Below, piece after piece: positions 35,410 to 44,524 of a stretch of DNA of 64,000 nt. Source of the DNA: an uncultured Dokdonia sp. (lineage in GTDB: Bacteria; Bacteroidota; Bacteroidia; Flavobacteriales; Flavobacteriaceae); assembly GCF_947492535.1 (NCBI RefSeq), contig NZ_CANLNH010000002.1, positions 1 through 64,000 of the forward strand, read 5' to 3'. The first letter of the stretch is position 1. Every line of letters begins with the position of its first letter. A model generated the notes under the pieces. It was not told where the DNA came from and did not search any database. It saw nothing but the letters and a program-made list of their open reading frames with translations. The translations under genes and the position numbers were made by a program.

Positions 35410-36705
35410 ATGAAACATACATCTTTAGTAATTGTCTTAATTGCATTATTATGCAGCACACAGGCAGAGGCACAGCTTTTTAAAAAAATCAAAAACAAGG
35501 TAGAACGAAAAATTGAACAAAAAGTCGATCAGCAAGTAGACAAAGAAATCGACGATGTTTTTGACGGTGAAAAAAAAGAAAAGAAAAAGCGTAAGAAGAA
35601 AAAATCTTCAAACCCTGAAGTAGATGATACTTCTGAAATGGAAACAACAACCCCAGAAGTAAGTTTTAAAGCCTATTCTAAATATGATTTTATACCTGGA
35701 GAAAAGTTAGTTGCCTATGAAGATTTTTCGAATGATATGGTAGGAGATTTACCCCAAAAATGGAATACTAATTTAAGTTCTGAGATCGTCACTATAAATA
35801 CAACTCCTGGAAATTGGATGCGCATAGGAAAAGGAGTTGGCGTGTACGTATTTTCAGAAATACCAAGTGATATTCCAGAAGACTTTACCTTAGAATTTGA
35901 TATTATTTATGACTTCAAACCAGATTCATGGGCATTTAAAAGGCACCTAAATATTCTATTGTCAGATTTAGAAGATCCCAATACGTATATGGGAAAACAC
36001 AACCAAGGAAAAAACTTTGCTAAAGTAGGACTTGCTGTAGGTAGCGGTAGTGGAAGAGGTGTTTTTTTCACAAAGAAAACGCCTAATAAAGGCTTAAATA
36101 TGACTAGTAAGAGCTATCCTATTCCTTTTACAAAAAAGGGAACTCCATATGAAATTATACATATTTCTATTCTAAAAAAGGGAACGCGTATCAAGATATA
36201 TTCCAATGAAGAAAAAGTCATAGATATTCCAAGAGCTGCAGAACCTGACATCTTATTCAAAACCATTCGTTTTGAATCTGAAATCACTACTGAAAATGAG
36301 CATTTTTATCTCAATAATATCAAATTTGCCACAGGGGTTAATAGTTCAGATCGTTTATTTGAAAACGGAAGCTATCAAGCGCATGGGATTACTTTTGATA
36401 GCGGATCTGCAAGTATCAAAGCATCTTCATATGCTACACTCAAACAAATTGCTCAAGTCATGAAAGCAAATCCTGACAAATCGTATACGATTGTAGGGCA
36501 CACAGATAATGATGGTAGTGATAGTGTTAATATCCCATTATCAGAAAATAGAGCCATTGCAGTACAGAAAATATTAAAGAAAGAATTTGACATTGACTCC
36601 TCCAGACTTCAAACCCTAGGAAAAGGATCGTCAGAACCTCTTTCTAATGAAAACACCGTAACAGCGAAAGCTCAAAACAGACGTGTAGAAATCATCCAGT
36701 TATAA
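35410..36705 (+). CDS. OmpA-family outer-membrane protein
   Basis: 431 residues: signal peptide (ending AEAQ), a highly charged Lys/Glu-rich coiled stretch (about 22-75), a beta-sandwich region of about 200 residues (YDFIPGEKLVAYEDFSND, resembling a jelly-roll/LamG-like fold) and a C-terminal OmpA domain (about 325-431) with IVGHTDNDGSD and AQNRRVEIIQL. Likely anchored to peptidoglycan. It is divergent from the sigma-factor operon and shares its promoter region, so it is a candidate member of that regulon. Confidence 0.85.
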   Translation: MKHTSLVIVLIALLCSTQAEAQLFKKIKNKVERKIEQKVDQQVDKEIDDVFDGEKKEKKKRKKKKSSNPEVDDTSEMETTTPEVSFKAYSKYDFIPGEKLVAYEDFSNDMVGDLPQKWNTNLSSEIVTINTTPGNWMRIGKGVGVYVFSEIPSDIPEDFTLEFDIIYDFKPDSWAFKRHLNILLSDLEDPNTYMGKHNQGKNFAKVGLAVGSGSGRGVFFTKKTPNKGLNMTSKSYPIPFTKKGTPYEIIHISILKKGTRIKIYSNEEKVIDIPRAAEPDILFKTIRFESEITTENEHFYLNNIKFATGVNSSDRLFENGSYQAHGITFDSGSASIKASSYATLKQIAQVMKANPDKSYTIVGHTDNDGSDSVNIPLSENRAIAVQKILKKEFDIDSSRLQTLGKGSSEPLSNENTVTAKAQNRRVEIIQL

Positions 36706-36825
36706 TATTAGAATTGCCATCTCTAAATGGGGACTAATTACACTGCTATATAAATTGATACGTGATGAAGAACCCGCTTATCAATATAGTAACCTTATCT
36801 CACTAAAACACCCCATTTTTTGTTT

Positions 36826-36851
36826 GTTTGCGCCTTTAATTAGGCGCAAAC
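36826..36851. terminator. Strong hairpin between the OmpA gene and the next lipoprotein gene
   Basis: GTTTGCGCCT pairs perfectly with AGGCGCAAAC around TTAATT, 24 bases before the ATG at 36875. The T-rich tract is on its upstream side, so it fits a minus-strand terminator or a leader hairpin of the following gene better than a terminator of the OmpA gene. Confidence 0.5.
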
Positions 36852-36874
36852 ATTAACAAATTAAAACGCAACAT

Positions 36875-37345
36875 ATGAAAGTTAAAAACTATATATACAT
36901 CTCATTCTTTTTTCTACTATGTTTATTTACGACGAGTAGTTGTAACCAACAAAAAGACACAAAAAGTGTTTCTGGCACAACCAATAGTTTAACAGCTGCT
37001 GTAAATGGAAAATCATATAACGCTATTCACGTTACGGGTTTTATGGCTACAATACCTAATACACTTTTACTTACGGGAGCCATGGGTACAGGAGAAGATA
37101 TACAGTTATTTCTACCTAAAGAAGTAACTCCCGGAGCCTATAAATTTGAAGACCTCCTTGTTCAAGGGAAATATCAGGAAAATGAGGAGCTTTCAGGATT
37201 TGCTACTCGCGGTACGGTAACCATTACAACACACGATATAGGGAAAAAGCAGATAGAAGGCACTTTCTATTTTACTACAAAACCATTAGTAAAAGGAAAT
37301 CCTTCTTTTGATATTACTGAAGGTATGTTTAAGATAGCGTATTAA
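36875..37345 (+). CDS. Small lipoprotein, DUF6252-like
   Basis: 156 residues: lipoprotein signal (lipobox TSSC near residue 23) and a beta-sandwich body beginning LTAAVNGKSYNA and including GTVTITTHDIGKKQIEGTFYFTT, a pattern shared with the small DUF6252 lipoproteins of Bacteroidota. Function unknown. The leader contains a 10-bp hairpin. Confidence 0.7.
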   Translation: MKVKNYIYISFFFLLCLFTTSSCNQQKDTKSVSGTTNSLTAAVNGKSYNAIHVTGFMATIPNTLLLTGAMGTGEDIQLFLPKEVTPGAYKFEDLLVQGKYQENEELSGFATRGTVTITTHDIGKKQIEGTFYFTTKPLVKGNPSFDITEGMFKIAY

Positions 37346-37355
37346 TATATTCTGT

Positions 37356-37820
37356 TTAAGACAAAATCTCCATAAGTGCAGTCACTCCTTGCATTTTAGC
37401 ATGATCGTACGCAGTATGCCCTCGATCATCTTTATGATTTTTATCGGCACCTTTTTCAATTAATAATTTTGCAATTTCAGACTGTGCAAACGTTGCTGCA
37501 TAAATAAGTGCAGTAGCATTATTAAAGTTAATAGCATTTACATCTGCACCAGCATCTATAAGAAGCCTTGCAATTTCAGGATATCCCTTAAAACACACAC
37601 CCATGAGCGGTGTATTACCCGAACCGTCTTTTGCATTTACATCTGGTTTGTGCTTTAATAGTTCTTCAGAAATATCTTTATGTCCATAATAAGTTGCTAA
37701 TAATAAAGGTGTAGATCCTCTCGGATCTTTTATATCAACTAGTTCTGGATGCGCATTCAATATTTTTGAAACCGTTTCTAAATCTGCAGAGCGTATAGCA
37801 TCAAATAGTGAGTTATTCAT
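37356..37820 (-). CDS. Ankyrin-repeat protein
   Basis: 154 residues built of about four ankyrin repeats (GSTPLLLATYYGHKDISEELL, GNTPLMGVCFKGYPEIARLLI, NATALIYAATFAQSEIAKLLI, GHTAYDHAKMQG). The ATG at 37820 matches the repeat start; the upstream ATG at 37844 adds only a hydrophobic octapeptide. Cytosolic, probably a protein-binding module; in other bacteria such small ankyrin proteins accompany catalase or stress genes, none of which is adjacent here. Confidence 0.85.
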   Translation of the reverse strand: MNNSLFDAIRSADLETVSKILNAHPELVDIKDPRGSTPLLLATYYGHKDISEELLKHKPDVNAKDGSGNTPLMGVCFKGYPEIARLLIDAGADVNAINFNNATALIYAATFAQSEIAKLLIEKGADKNHKDDRGHTAYDHAKMQGVTALMEILS

Positions 37821-38053
37821 GGGTATTAAGATATAAAAAAACAAGATACGTACTCTTCTTTTTTATGTAAGCTATTTAATTTTTCGAAAAATCATAAATT
37901 AGGGATACAAATACCGTAAAATTCATACTTAATTATCAAAAAATCAATTAAAACTGATATTCTTCATAACTAAATCTTAAACAGTTTTCCTTTTTTTCTT
38001 TATAAAAAGTAAAATAGTACTTTTAAAGTCTATGAAATAGAAATTTAAAAGTA

Positions 38054-39202
38054 ATGAAAACACTTAGTATTCTTTTTATTGTTGCCCTTACATGTTCTCA
38101 AGGGATCGCTCAAAACTATTATTTTCCTGAACGCAATGCCACATGGGAAGAGATAACTGCCAAAGAGGCTAACATAAATACCCAAGGTCTTGCTGATGTG
38201 ATCGCTTTCGCGAAAGCGAACGAATATTCAGGCTCTAGAGACTTACGTATTGCTATTTTGGAAGGATTTAAACGAGAACCATTCCATCAAATTTTAGGTC
38301 CTACAAAAAAACGTGGAGGTCCTGCGGGTATGATCTTAAAAAACGGAAAATTGGTAGCGCAGTGGGGAGATACCAAACGGGTAGACATGACATTTTCTGT
38401 CACCAAAAGTTTCTTATCTACCATGGCGGGACTTGCTATAGATCACAATCTGATTGCTAGTGTAGACGATCCTGTAAAAAACTATATATGGGACGGCACA
38501 TTTAATGGACGTCATAATTCTCAAATTACGTGGCGCCATTTATTACAGCAAAATAGTGCTTGGCAAGGCATTCTTTGGGGTGGTAAAGATTGGGCGGACC
38601 GTCCGCCAAGAGAAGGTGATCTTGATGACTGGCAATATGCCGCTCCCAAAACTCCTGGCAGTGTTATGGAATATAATGACGTGCGCGTAAATGTATTATC
38701 CTATAGTCTTTTGAATGTATGGCGTAAACCGTTACCACAGGTTTTAAAAGATGAAGTCATGGATAAAATAGGAGCTTCAACAACGTGGAGATGGCACGGA
38801 TACAAAGATGCATGGGCAGAAATAGATGGTGTCAATATGAAATCTGTTACTGGTGGAGGACATAGTGGTGCTGGCCTATTTATAAGTGCTGAAGATATGG
38901 CTCGCTTTGGACTATTATTTTTAAATGACGGTGTTTGGAATGACCAACGTCTTATTTCTTCTAAATGGATACAAGATGCTATACAACCCTCTAAACCTAA
39001 TGTAAATTATGGATTTATGTGGTGGTTAAATAAACAAGGACCTAGACATTGGAAAAATGTAGGAGAAGATGTGTATTATGCTGCTGGTTTTGGAGGAAAT
39101 TTTATTATTGTAGATCGTGCACATGATCTTGTGGTCGTTACTCGCTGGTTAGAGCCAAGTAAAGTTGGCGAATTTATGGCAAAACTCACAAAAGCATTAT
39201 AA
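38054..39202 (+). CDS. Exported serine hydrolase, class C beta-lactamase fold
   Basis: 382 residues with a signal peptide (ending IAQ). Penicillin-binding/beta-lactamase-family motifs: Ser115-x-x-Lys118 in SVTKSFLS, Tyr-x-Asn in MEYNDVRVN, and HSGAGLF as the third motif. Typical of esterases or D-aminopeptidases of the beta-lactamase class C (PF00144) family, not of resistance enzymes. The palindrome (38203) gives AFAKA in an N-terminal helix. Next gene begins 3 bases later. Confidence 0.88.
   Translation: MKTLSILFIVALTCSQGIAQNYYFPERNATWEEITAKEANINTQGLADVIAFAKANEYSGSRDLRIAILEGFKREPFHQILGPTKKRGGPAGMILKNGKLVAQWGDTKRVDMTFSVTKSFLSTMAGLAIDHNLIASVDDPVKNYIWDGTFNGRHNSQITWRHLLQQNSAWQGILWGGKDWADRPPREGDLDDWQYAAPKTPGSVMEYNDVRVNVLSYSLLNVWRKPLPQVLKDEVMDKIGASTTWRWHGYKDAWAEIDGVNMKSVTGGGHSGAGLFISAEDMARFGLLFLNDGVWNDQRLISSKWIQDAIQPSKPNVNYGFMWWLNKQGPRHWKNVGEDVYYAAGFGGNFIIVDRAHDLVVVTRWLEPSKVGEFMAKLTKAL
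38203..38218. repeat. Iterated palindrome (in serine hydrolase gene)
   Basis: Perfect 16-bp copy, in frame as AFAKA. Confidence 0.9.
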
Positions 39203-39205
39203 TAG

Positions 39206-39856
39206 ATGCGATATGTAAAGCTTTTTTTGAAAGGTATTGGGTATATTTTACTTATACCTATTACCTATATTCTTGTGTCATTACTTTTGACCTATATTCC
39301 TATTGATGAAAAAACAAAAAATGCTTCAAAAAAACATACCATATATCTCACAACCAACGGTGTTCATAGTGATATTATACTCCCGAAAAAACTGATAACA
39401 CCTACACTCCTTAAGGGACAAAAATATCATCCTAAAGAGCAGTATTTTGCTTTTGGCTGGGGAGAAGAAAACTTTTATATCAACACACCTACTTGGGGCG
39501 ACCTTACCTTTTCTACAGCGTTTAGAGCTGCTTTTTTAAAAAGTAAAACATTGGTTCATGTGACACGATATCGCACCAAACGAGATAAATGGATTGCAGT
39601 TCCTGTAACAGATAATCAGCTTCAAAAACTCAATGCATATATTCTAAGTGCGTTTAATGAAAATGAAAACGGAAAACAACTTGTAGAAGGCGCTACCTAT
39701 ACACCAGACCGAGATAATTTTTATAGAGCAAAAGGGAATTACATGTTTTATAAAACCTGTAATACATGGGCAAATTCTGCTCTTAAAGAAAGTGATATGA
39801 AAGCGAGTTTATGGACGCCTTTTGATTTTGGGGTTTTAAGATGGCATGAAGAATAG
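39206..39856 (+). CDS. TIGR02117/DUF2459 family protein
   Basis: 216 residues with one N-terminal membrane segment (about 7-29) and a conserved external domain: TTNGVHSDIILP, FGWGEENFYINTPTWGDL and YKTCNTWANSAL. The conserved His, Cys and Asn suggest a thiol-dependent hydrolase fold, but the family's activity is not known. It starts 3 bases after the serine hydrolase stop and is almost certainly co-translated. Confidence 0.85.
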   Translation: MRYVKLFLKGIGYILLIPITYILVSLLLTYIPIDEKTKNASKKHTIYLTTNGVHSDIILPKKLITPTLLKGQKYHPKEQYFAFGWGEENFYINTPTWGDLTFSTAFRAAFLKSKTLVHVTRYRTKRDKWIAVPVTDNQLQKLNAYILSAFNENENGKQLVEGATYTPDRDNFYRAKGNYMFYKTCNTWANSALKESDMKASLWTPFDFGVLRWHEE

Positions 39857-39861
39857 TAAAA

Positions 39862-40749
39862 TTATTCTACAAACACGCGTTCCATAAACTTCAAAATCAA
39901 AGGCTTCATCAATTCAGGACGTCCCCATGCGATTTCATGGCCTGTATTTGGAGTTGTGATGATTTCGATATCAGGAAATACCTCTTTAGTATACTTCACA
40001 TTTTCATAAGGAACGATATCATCTATATCCCCGTGAATATGTAATACAGGAACCGTAACTTCATCCCAATCATCGGCAATGAATGCGAGTTCTTGTGCGT
40101 GTATTGTTTTTTCATCTCCTGCAACACGATATCCTGTAGGACATAACCAACGTGTAATCCACCATTGTGTAAACTTAGATTGCCAGATTTTCTTTTCATT
40201 ATTGGGATCAATCGCTGGTGAGATCATAACAACGCCTTTTACACGAGGATTTTCATATGCAAGTCGAGCAGCTAATGGCCCGCCATAGGAAGAGCCGATG
40301 GCAATCACATTATCAAGCTCATAATCATCTAACAGCAGACTCATAACTTTGGCTTGTGTGTCTATGGACGTCATGGCATCACCAAAATTAGAATACCCAT
40401 ATCCAGGTCTATCTACCGCGTGAATCGTTGCTTCTTTTATAAATGTAGTATCATTTAAATACCCATTCCATGCAGACAACGAACTTGGAGAGCCATGAAA
40501 AAAGACAATATGTATATCTGTGTCAGACTGTTTAATATGTTGCACACGAATTTTCAGATCCATGCTATCAATCTCAAAATAACTGATTTCTGTAGGAATC
40601 TCTTTTTTAGCAAAATACGCTTGGATTTCTTCATCATTAGATCGCCATTGTAATACGGTGCAGGAAGAACATAACATGACAAGCATAAAATGTACCCAGA
40701 GTCTTTGTAGTACCCTGCATTTCAAAATAGCTATAGTCATATTGAGCAT
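39862..40749 (-). CDS. Alpha/beta hydrolase lipoprotein
   Basis: About 295 residues. The N-terminal hydrophobic stretch ends in MLCSSC, a likely lipobox (Cys near residue 30). The hydrolase fold shows the oxyanion HGSPSSLSAWNG, DRPGYGYS, nucleophile Ser in AIGSSYGGPLA, the acid in HGDIDDIVP and His in NTGHEIAWG. Any of three in-frame ATGs (40749, 40740, 40686) could start it; the first two give a proper positively charged signal peptide. Substrate unknown. Confidence 0.85.
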   Translation of the reverse strand: MLNMTIAILKCRVLQRLWVHFMLVMLCSSCTVLQWRSNDEEIQAYFAKKEIPTEISYFEIDSMDLKIRVQHIKQSDTDIHIVFFHGSPSSLSAWNGYLNDTTFIKEATIHAVDRPGYGYSNFGDAMTSIDTQAKVMSLLLDDYELDNVIAIGSSYGGPLAARLAYENPRVKGVVMISPAIDPNNEKKIWQSKFTQWWITRWLCPTGYRVAGDEKTIHAQELAFIADDWDEVTVPVLHIHGDIDDIVPYENVKYTKEVFPDIEIITTPNTGHEIAWGRPELMKPLILKFMERVFVE

Positions 40750-40810
40750 TTCATCATCTTTTGTAAAACAAAACAGCGTTTGAAATGTAAACTAGTTTAT
40801 GTTTTTAAGT

Positions 40811-40893
40811 GAACGCTTTCGCGAAAGCTAACTTATGAGATCTATCTGCCGGAAGGCAGGTTCACGATCACAGGAGGGCAAAGCGATAAAGCA
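40811..40893 (+). repeat. Composite intergenic repeat, copy 1
   Basis: Palindrome followed by GAGATC, a short GC stem (CTGCCGGAAGGCAG), TTCACGA and GGGCAAAGCGATAAA. A diverged second copy lies at 44411-44491 in the same orientation relative to its flanking genes. Confidence 0.7.
40814..40828. repeat. Iterated palindrome (intergenic, part of a longer repeat)
   Basis: CGCTTTCGCGAAAGC, the head of the composite repeat at 40811-40893. Confidence 0.9.
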
Positions 40894-40912
40894 TATACCA
40901 AATAAAACAAAA

Positions 40913-40943
40913 AAAGGCCATCTATCAAAAATAGACGGCCTTT
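40913..40943 (-). terminator. Terminator of the 701-residue T9SS gene
   Basis: AAAGGCC.TCTAT pairs with ATAGA.GGCCTTT around CAAAA, 19 bases after the stop codon on the minus strand, followed in that direction by a run of T. Confidence 0.85.
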
Positions 40944-40961
40944 AAAAATCAACGTTGTCAA

Positions 40962-43067
40962 TTATTTTTTAATCAGTTTTTTAGTAATAAAACTAGTTTC
41001 TGAATATAAGGTTACAAAATACACTCCTGAAGATAACTTTGAAATATTAATCTCCGCTACGGGATTGCTAGTAAGTACCAATTGTCCGTTAATATTGTAC
41101 ACCTCAACATTTGTAAGCGCTATTTCAGATGTTATCTGAATAACGTCTGTTGCGGGATTAGGATATAATGAAATTGCACTCTCTATAGAAACATCTTGAA
41201 CACTTAATACTTCTTCAATAATAAGGTTTTGTGTACATGTTTCTGTGTTACCACTTGCATCAGTTGCTGTAAACGTAAGTTGGTATGTATCTGCTACTAA
41301 CACTGTCCCAGCTGCTGGATCTTGGGTAATCGTTACTGAACAATTATCGGTTGCTGTGGTATCACCATCTGCTACATAATCTGGCAACGTAAACGTTTCC
41401 CCTTCGTTTACCTCTATCGTCTCTAAGACAACACAATCAAGAATCGGAGCTTCATTATCTACTACCGTTACATTAAAAGTGTCTGTAGCGATATTTCCTG
41501 AATCATCCATTCCTGTAACAGTAACTACCGTAGTACCTACAGGAAAAATTTGACCTGCTGGTGCATCTGTCGTAAAGCTTGTACTAGAACAGTTATCGTT
41601 TACAATAATTACTGGAAACGAAACCATAGCACTACACATACCTGTATCTACATTTTCTGTAATATCTGCTACAGAAACAATGGTAGGATTTATAGTGTCT
41701 ACTACCGTTACTGTTGCTGTACAAGTATCTGTATTTCCAGCTGTATCCACTACTGTTAATGTCACAGTATTTGCTCCAATATCATCGCAATCAAATCCAG
41801 ATGGTGTTACAGAAAAGGCACCAATCCCAACATCATCTGTAGAACCATTATCTATATCACTTGTTAATATGGTTGCATTACCATTTGCATCAAGCTGTAT
41901 TGTAATATCTTGACATACCGCTACTGGAGGTGTTGTGTCTGTATTTGAACTACAATTTAAACTAAAACTTGTCTGAGTATCAATATTTGTCCAGTTAGCA
42001 TCACTATAAGCAACATCATCTACGGTAATACAAGATAAGTTAGGGTTGTTGTTAGCAAAAAAATCTGAATCCGTAATAGCAGTATTATTACCATTTGCCA
42101 CATTTAGATCTTCAAGTTGAGCATTATTACTAACCACTATTCTTGATAGCATAGAATTTGCACTTACATCTAAGCTTGTTAGAGAAGTATTTACTCCAAT
42201 AAATTCATTAAGTAGATTATTAGAGCTCAAATCCAATATTGTTATCTGAGTGTTAGCTATATTTAATTCAGTCAAAGCAATGTTAGCGCTTACATTTAAA
42301 CTTGTAAGTAACGTTTCTGAGCAATTAAGAGAAGTCAATGATGTAAATGCTTCGATACCTGTTAAATCTTGTATATTAAGAACTGTCAAAAATAGTTCTC
42401 CAGTAAACGATGCAGCCTCACTACACTCTATCTCATTGTTCCCATTAGTATTCACAATTGCAGACCCTAAAAGAACACTTTTAAAAATAGGGTCTGGTAT
42501 ATCTACAATACACGTAAATTCAGGACAAGTCTCACTATAAGAAGCACTTGCGTCTATTAACCAATTAGCACTAGGTGTAAAGCCAGAATCTATCTGTACA
42601 CAGGTAACTGGGGTATCTTGCACCTCAAACCTTGTCATATTAACATTATTACCGTTAGCCATATTAACAGCTGTTAAGTTTGTAGTATGTCCTTTAAAAT
42701 CGGTAAGCTGGGTAAGCATACTTAAGTCCAATTCTCCAGAAATATTTGTTTGTTCTATAAGTAACTGGGTTAACTGTGTATTTTGAGAAATATCTATACT
42801 CGATATAGGGTTAAAAAACGCTTGTAATGCTACAATTTCTGTAAAAGCTTCTATTCCCGTAAGATCTTGTATGTTTTGATTTGGAACAGAAATACCTCCT
42901 GTATAAGACATGGCTTCAGCTACTTGTATTTCTCCATCTCCATTGGTATTAATGTTTGAATTTGCTACTAATAGCGATTTAAAATTAGCATCTGGTATGT
43001 TCACATTTTGTGCATAACCATATAGATTAATGATTAGACATACTGTAATAAGTAATTTTGATTTCAT
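40962..43067 (-). CDS. T9SS-sorted surface protein with leucine-rich and HYR-like domains
   Basis: 701 residues: signal peptide (ending YAQ), two similar N-terminal blocks (about 20-180 and 185-375) each starting with IPDANFKSLL/IPDPIFKSVLL, NTNGDGEIQ and irregular leucine-rich strands (NIQDLTGIEAFT), then HYR-type beta domains (about 375-615, PVAVCQDITIQLDANG and PTIVSVADITENVD), and a T9SS type A tail (SLYPNPATDVIQI to KKLIKK). The duplication of the N-terminal block is clear. Probably an adhesin-like or polymer-binding surface protein. Confidence 0.88.
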   Translation of the reverse strand: MKSKLLITVCLIINLYGYAQNVNIPDANFKSLLVANSNINTNGDGEIQVAEAMSYTGGISVPNQNIQDLTGIEAFTEIVALQAFFNPISSIDISQNTQLTQLLIEQTNISGELDLSMLTQLTDFKGHTTNLTAVNMANGNNVNMTRFEVQDTPVTCVQIDSGFTPSANWLIDASASYSETCPEFTCIVDIPDPIFKSVLLGSAIVNTNGNNEIECSEAASFTGELFLTVLNIQDLTGIEAFTSLTSLNCSETLLTSLNVSANIALTELNIANTQITILDLSSNNLLNEFIGVNTSLTSLDVSANSMLSRIVVSNNAQLEDLNVANGNNTAITDSDFFANNNPNLSCITVDDVAYSDANWTNIDTQTSFSLNCSSNTDTTPPVAVCQDITIQLDANGNATILTSDIDNGSTDDVGIGAFSVTPSGFDCDDIGANTVTLTVVDTAGNTDTCTATVTVVDTINPTIVSVADITENVDTGMCSAMVSFPVIIVNDNCSSTSFTTDAPAGQIFPVGTTVVTVTGMDDSGNIATDTFNVTVVDNEAPILDCVVLETIEVNEGETFTLPDYVADGDTTATDNCSVTITQDPAAGTVLVADTYQLTFTATDASGNTETCTQNLIIEEVLSVQDVSIESAISLYPNPATDVIQITSEIALTNVEVYNINGQLVLTSNPVAEINISKLSSGVYFVTLYSETSFITKKLIKK

Positions 43068-43193
43068 AAGTTCTTGGTTTTTAATCTTTATTTATGGCTA
43101 AATAACATAGAGATCGACAGTCATTTTGATCTCAGTTTCTGAATAGTAGCTTTGAATTTCTAAATTTTTAAAAAAGTAGTGGTTATGTATAAA

Positions 43194-43243
43194 CTTTCGG
43201 AGAGGCTGAAGTTTACACTGAGTTTATCGAAGCACGAAAGCAT
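43194..43243 (+). repeat. Spacer-type repeat, copy 1
   Basis: CTTTCGG and CGAAAGCATATA bracket a segment that contains GTTTACACTGAGTTTATCGAAG. Its reverse complement matches the element at 51364-51422 closely over about 45 bases. Confidence 0.65.
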
Positions 43244-43250
43244 ATAAAAA

Positions 43251-43272
43251 ATCCCACTATTACAGTGGGATT
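43251..43272 (-). terminator. Terminator of the 43306-44289 gene
   Basis: ATCCCACT and AGTGGGAT pair around a 6-base loop, with a run of T following in the minus direction, 33 bases after the stop codon. Confidence 0.8.
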
Positions 43273-43305
43273 ATATATTAATAATTGATGTAAGGGTGAA
43301 AGACT

Positions 43306-44289
43306 TTAGTTTATAGATACTGTACTACCGCATCCAGCATTTGAACTATATACCAGACGGTTTGTAGAACTATAATTATAGCTTCCTCCCGAAACGGTTT
43401 CAGATTGTAGATAACCATCTGTAGTACAATCCCATCGTGCGGTATCCCCTGGATTGATTTTAGTACCACGATTACGACTCCCTGAAGTCCCTACATAAAT
43501 AATACTGCCTGTATTGTTTTTAAGAGTTACAATGTTATTACTTTCCATACGCTCCATGCGCGCTTGGTGCTCTTTTAATTTTTTATATTCAGGTGTTTTT
43601 CTAATGGAGTCGTTATACTTTTTAATTTCCTCATCTCCTGCGTTACGTGCTGCTTTTATGGCAGCAATATTCATCTTGTCTTTTGAGGTAAGTGTATATG
43701 CATCTTGCTTTGCTTTCATAGCTGTTACATAGTCTGTAAATAGTTGTTCAATATTTACACTTTTTATGTATTTCTGTACAGAATTTTGCCCTGTATTCCC
43801 TAACTTCTTTTTCATTTTTGAGAGAAGACCACCTTTCTTTTTCTTTCCTTTTTTGGTCTTGTCTTGATTGCTTTGTCCTTCTTTTTTCAATAGATATATT
43901 ACAGTCACATTTTCAAACTTAGGTAATCCATCATTAGGAATATTATCAACTGCAAAAATCACATTGTCTATCACCACATACCCATCGTTGGTATAGGTGT
44001 GTTTCATATTCATAGCTAGCGGATAATGATCCATTCTCCCATAATCACTTAATTCTGTCTGGCCAATAGATCCCCAATCTTCTGTTACGGGTTCTCCAGT
44101 AAATCCTACAGGAATCCCTCCTGCAATACGCTGGATACTTACTTTTATGGTAGGCCTACTTCTGCCTCCGCCAAATCCCTCGTAGACTGCATTTTCTCCA
44201 TTTGCGGCCAAGGCTTCAAAAAATGATTGTTGTGCTTGTGTATTTATAACAAAAGCAAAAAAAACAAATAGTGCTAAAATATTTTTCAT
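43306..44289 (-). CDS. Exported protein of unknown function
   Basis: 327 residues from the ATG at 44289 (an upstream ATG at 44316 is weaker). Signal peptide ending TQAQQ, a beta-rich N-terminal domain (about 20-130), a strongly basic stretch (KKGKKKKGGLLSKMKKKLGN), a helical middle, and a C-terminal domain with ITLKNNT-like beta strands and two cysteines (WDCTTDGY, SNAGCGST) that may be linked. I recognise no family. Followed by a terminator. Confidence 0.7.
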   Translation of the reverse strand: MKNILALFVFFAFVINTQAQQSFFEALAANGENAVYEGFGGGRSRPTIKVSIQRIAGGIPVGFTGEPVTEDWGSIGQTELSDYGRMDHYPLAMNMKHTYTNDGYVVIDNVIFAVDNIPNDGLPKFENVTVIYLLKKEGQSNQDKTKKGKKKKGGLLSKMKKKLGNTGQNSVQKYIKSVNIEQLFTDYVTAMKAKQDAYTLTSKDKMNIAAIKAARNAGDEEIKKYNDSIRKTPEYKKLKEHQARMERMESNNIVTLKNNTGSIIYVGTSGSRNRGTKINPGDTARWDCTTDGYLQSETVSGGSYNYSSTNRLVYSSNAGCGSTVSIN

Positions 44290-44410
44290 GAGTGTATTTT
44301 TAGTTAGTAACACCACAAATAACCTCCTCTTTAGGGTAATTAATACTTTCTAATTTCTGAAAGTCACAGTTGGGTTGCTAAACTTTTAAAATAGGTTCTT
44401 TTTTGAAGGT

Positions 44411-44491
44411 GTTCGCTTTCGCGAAAGCGAACATGCGAGATCCGCATACCGCCAGGAAGATTCACGACCAAAGGAAGAGCAAAGCGATAAA
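44411..44491 (+). repeat. Composite intergenic repeat, copy 2
   Basis: Palindrome, GAGATC, then TTCACGA and GAGCAAAGCGATAAA, aligned with copy 1 at 40811-40893 with a few substitutions. The first 22 bases (GTTCGCTTTCGCGAAAGCGAAC) form a perfect palindrome. Confidence 0.7.
44414..44429. repeat. Iterated palindrome (intergenic)
   Basis: Perfect 16-bp copy at the head of composite repeat 2. Confidence 0.9.
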
Positions 44492-44508
44492 ACGTAAAAA
44501 ACCAAACC

Positions 44509-44524
44509 CCATTATGTATAATGG
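44509..44524 (-). terminator. Terminator of the two-component operon
   Basis: CCATTAT pairs with ATAATGG around GT; in the minus direction it is followed after a few bases by a T tract. About 118 bases after the regulator stop. Confidence 0.5.

Noticed and set aside
38054-39202. Beta-lactamase resistance gene
   Set aside because: Motifs are those of the broad PF00144 serine hydrolase family; nothing indicates antibiotic hydrolysis.
40811-44491. CRISPR-like array from the two composite repeats
   Set aside because: Only two diverged copies 3.6 kb apart with genes between; no spacers and no cas genes.
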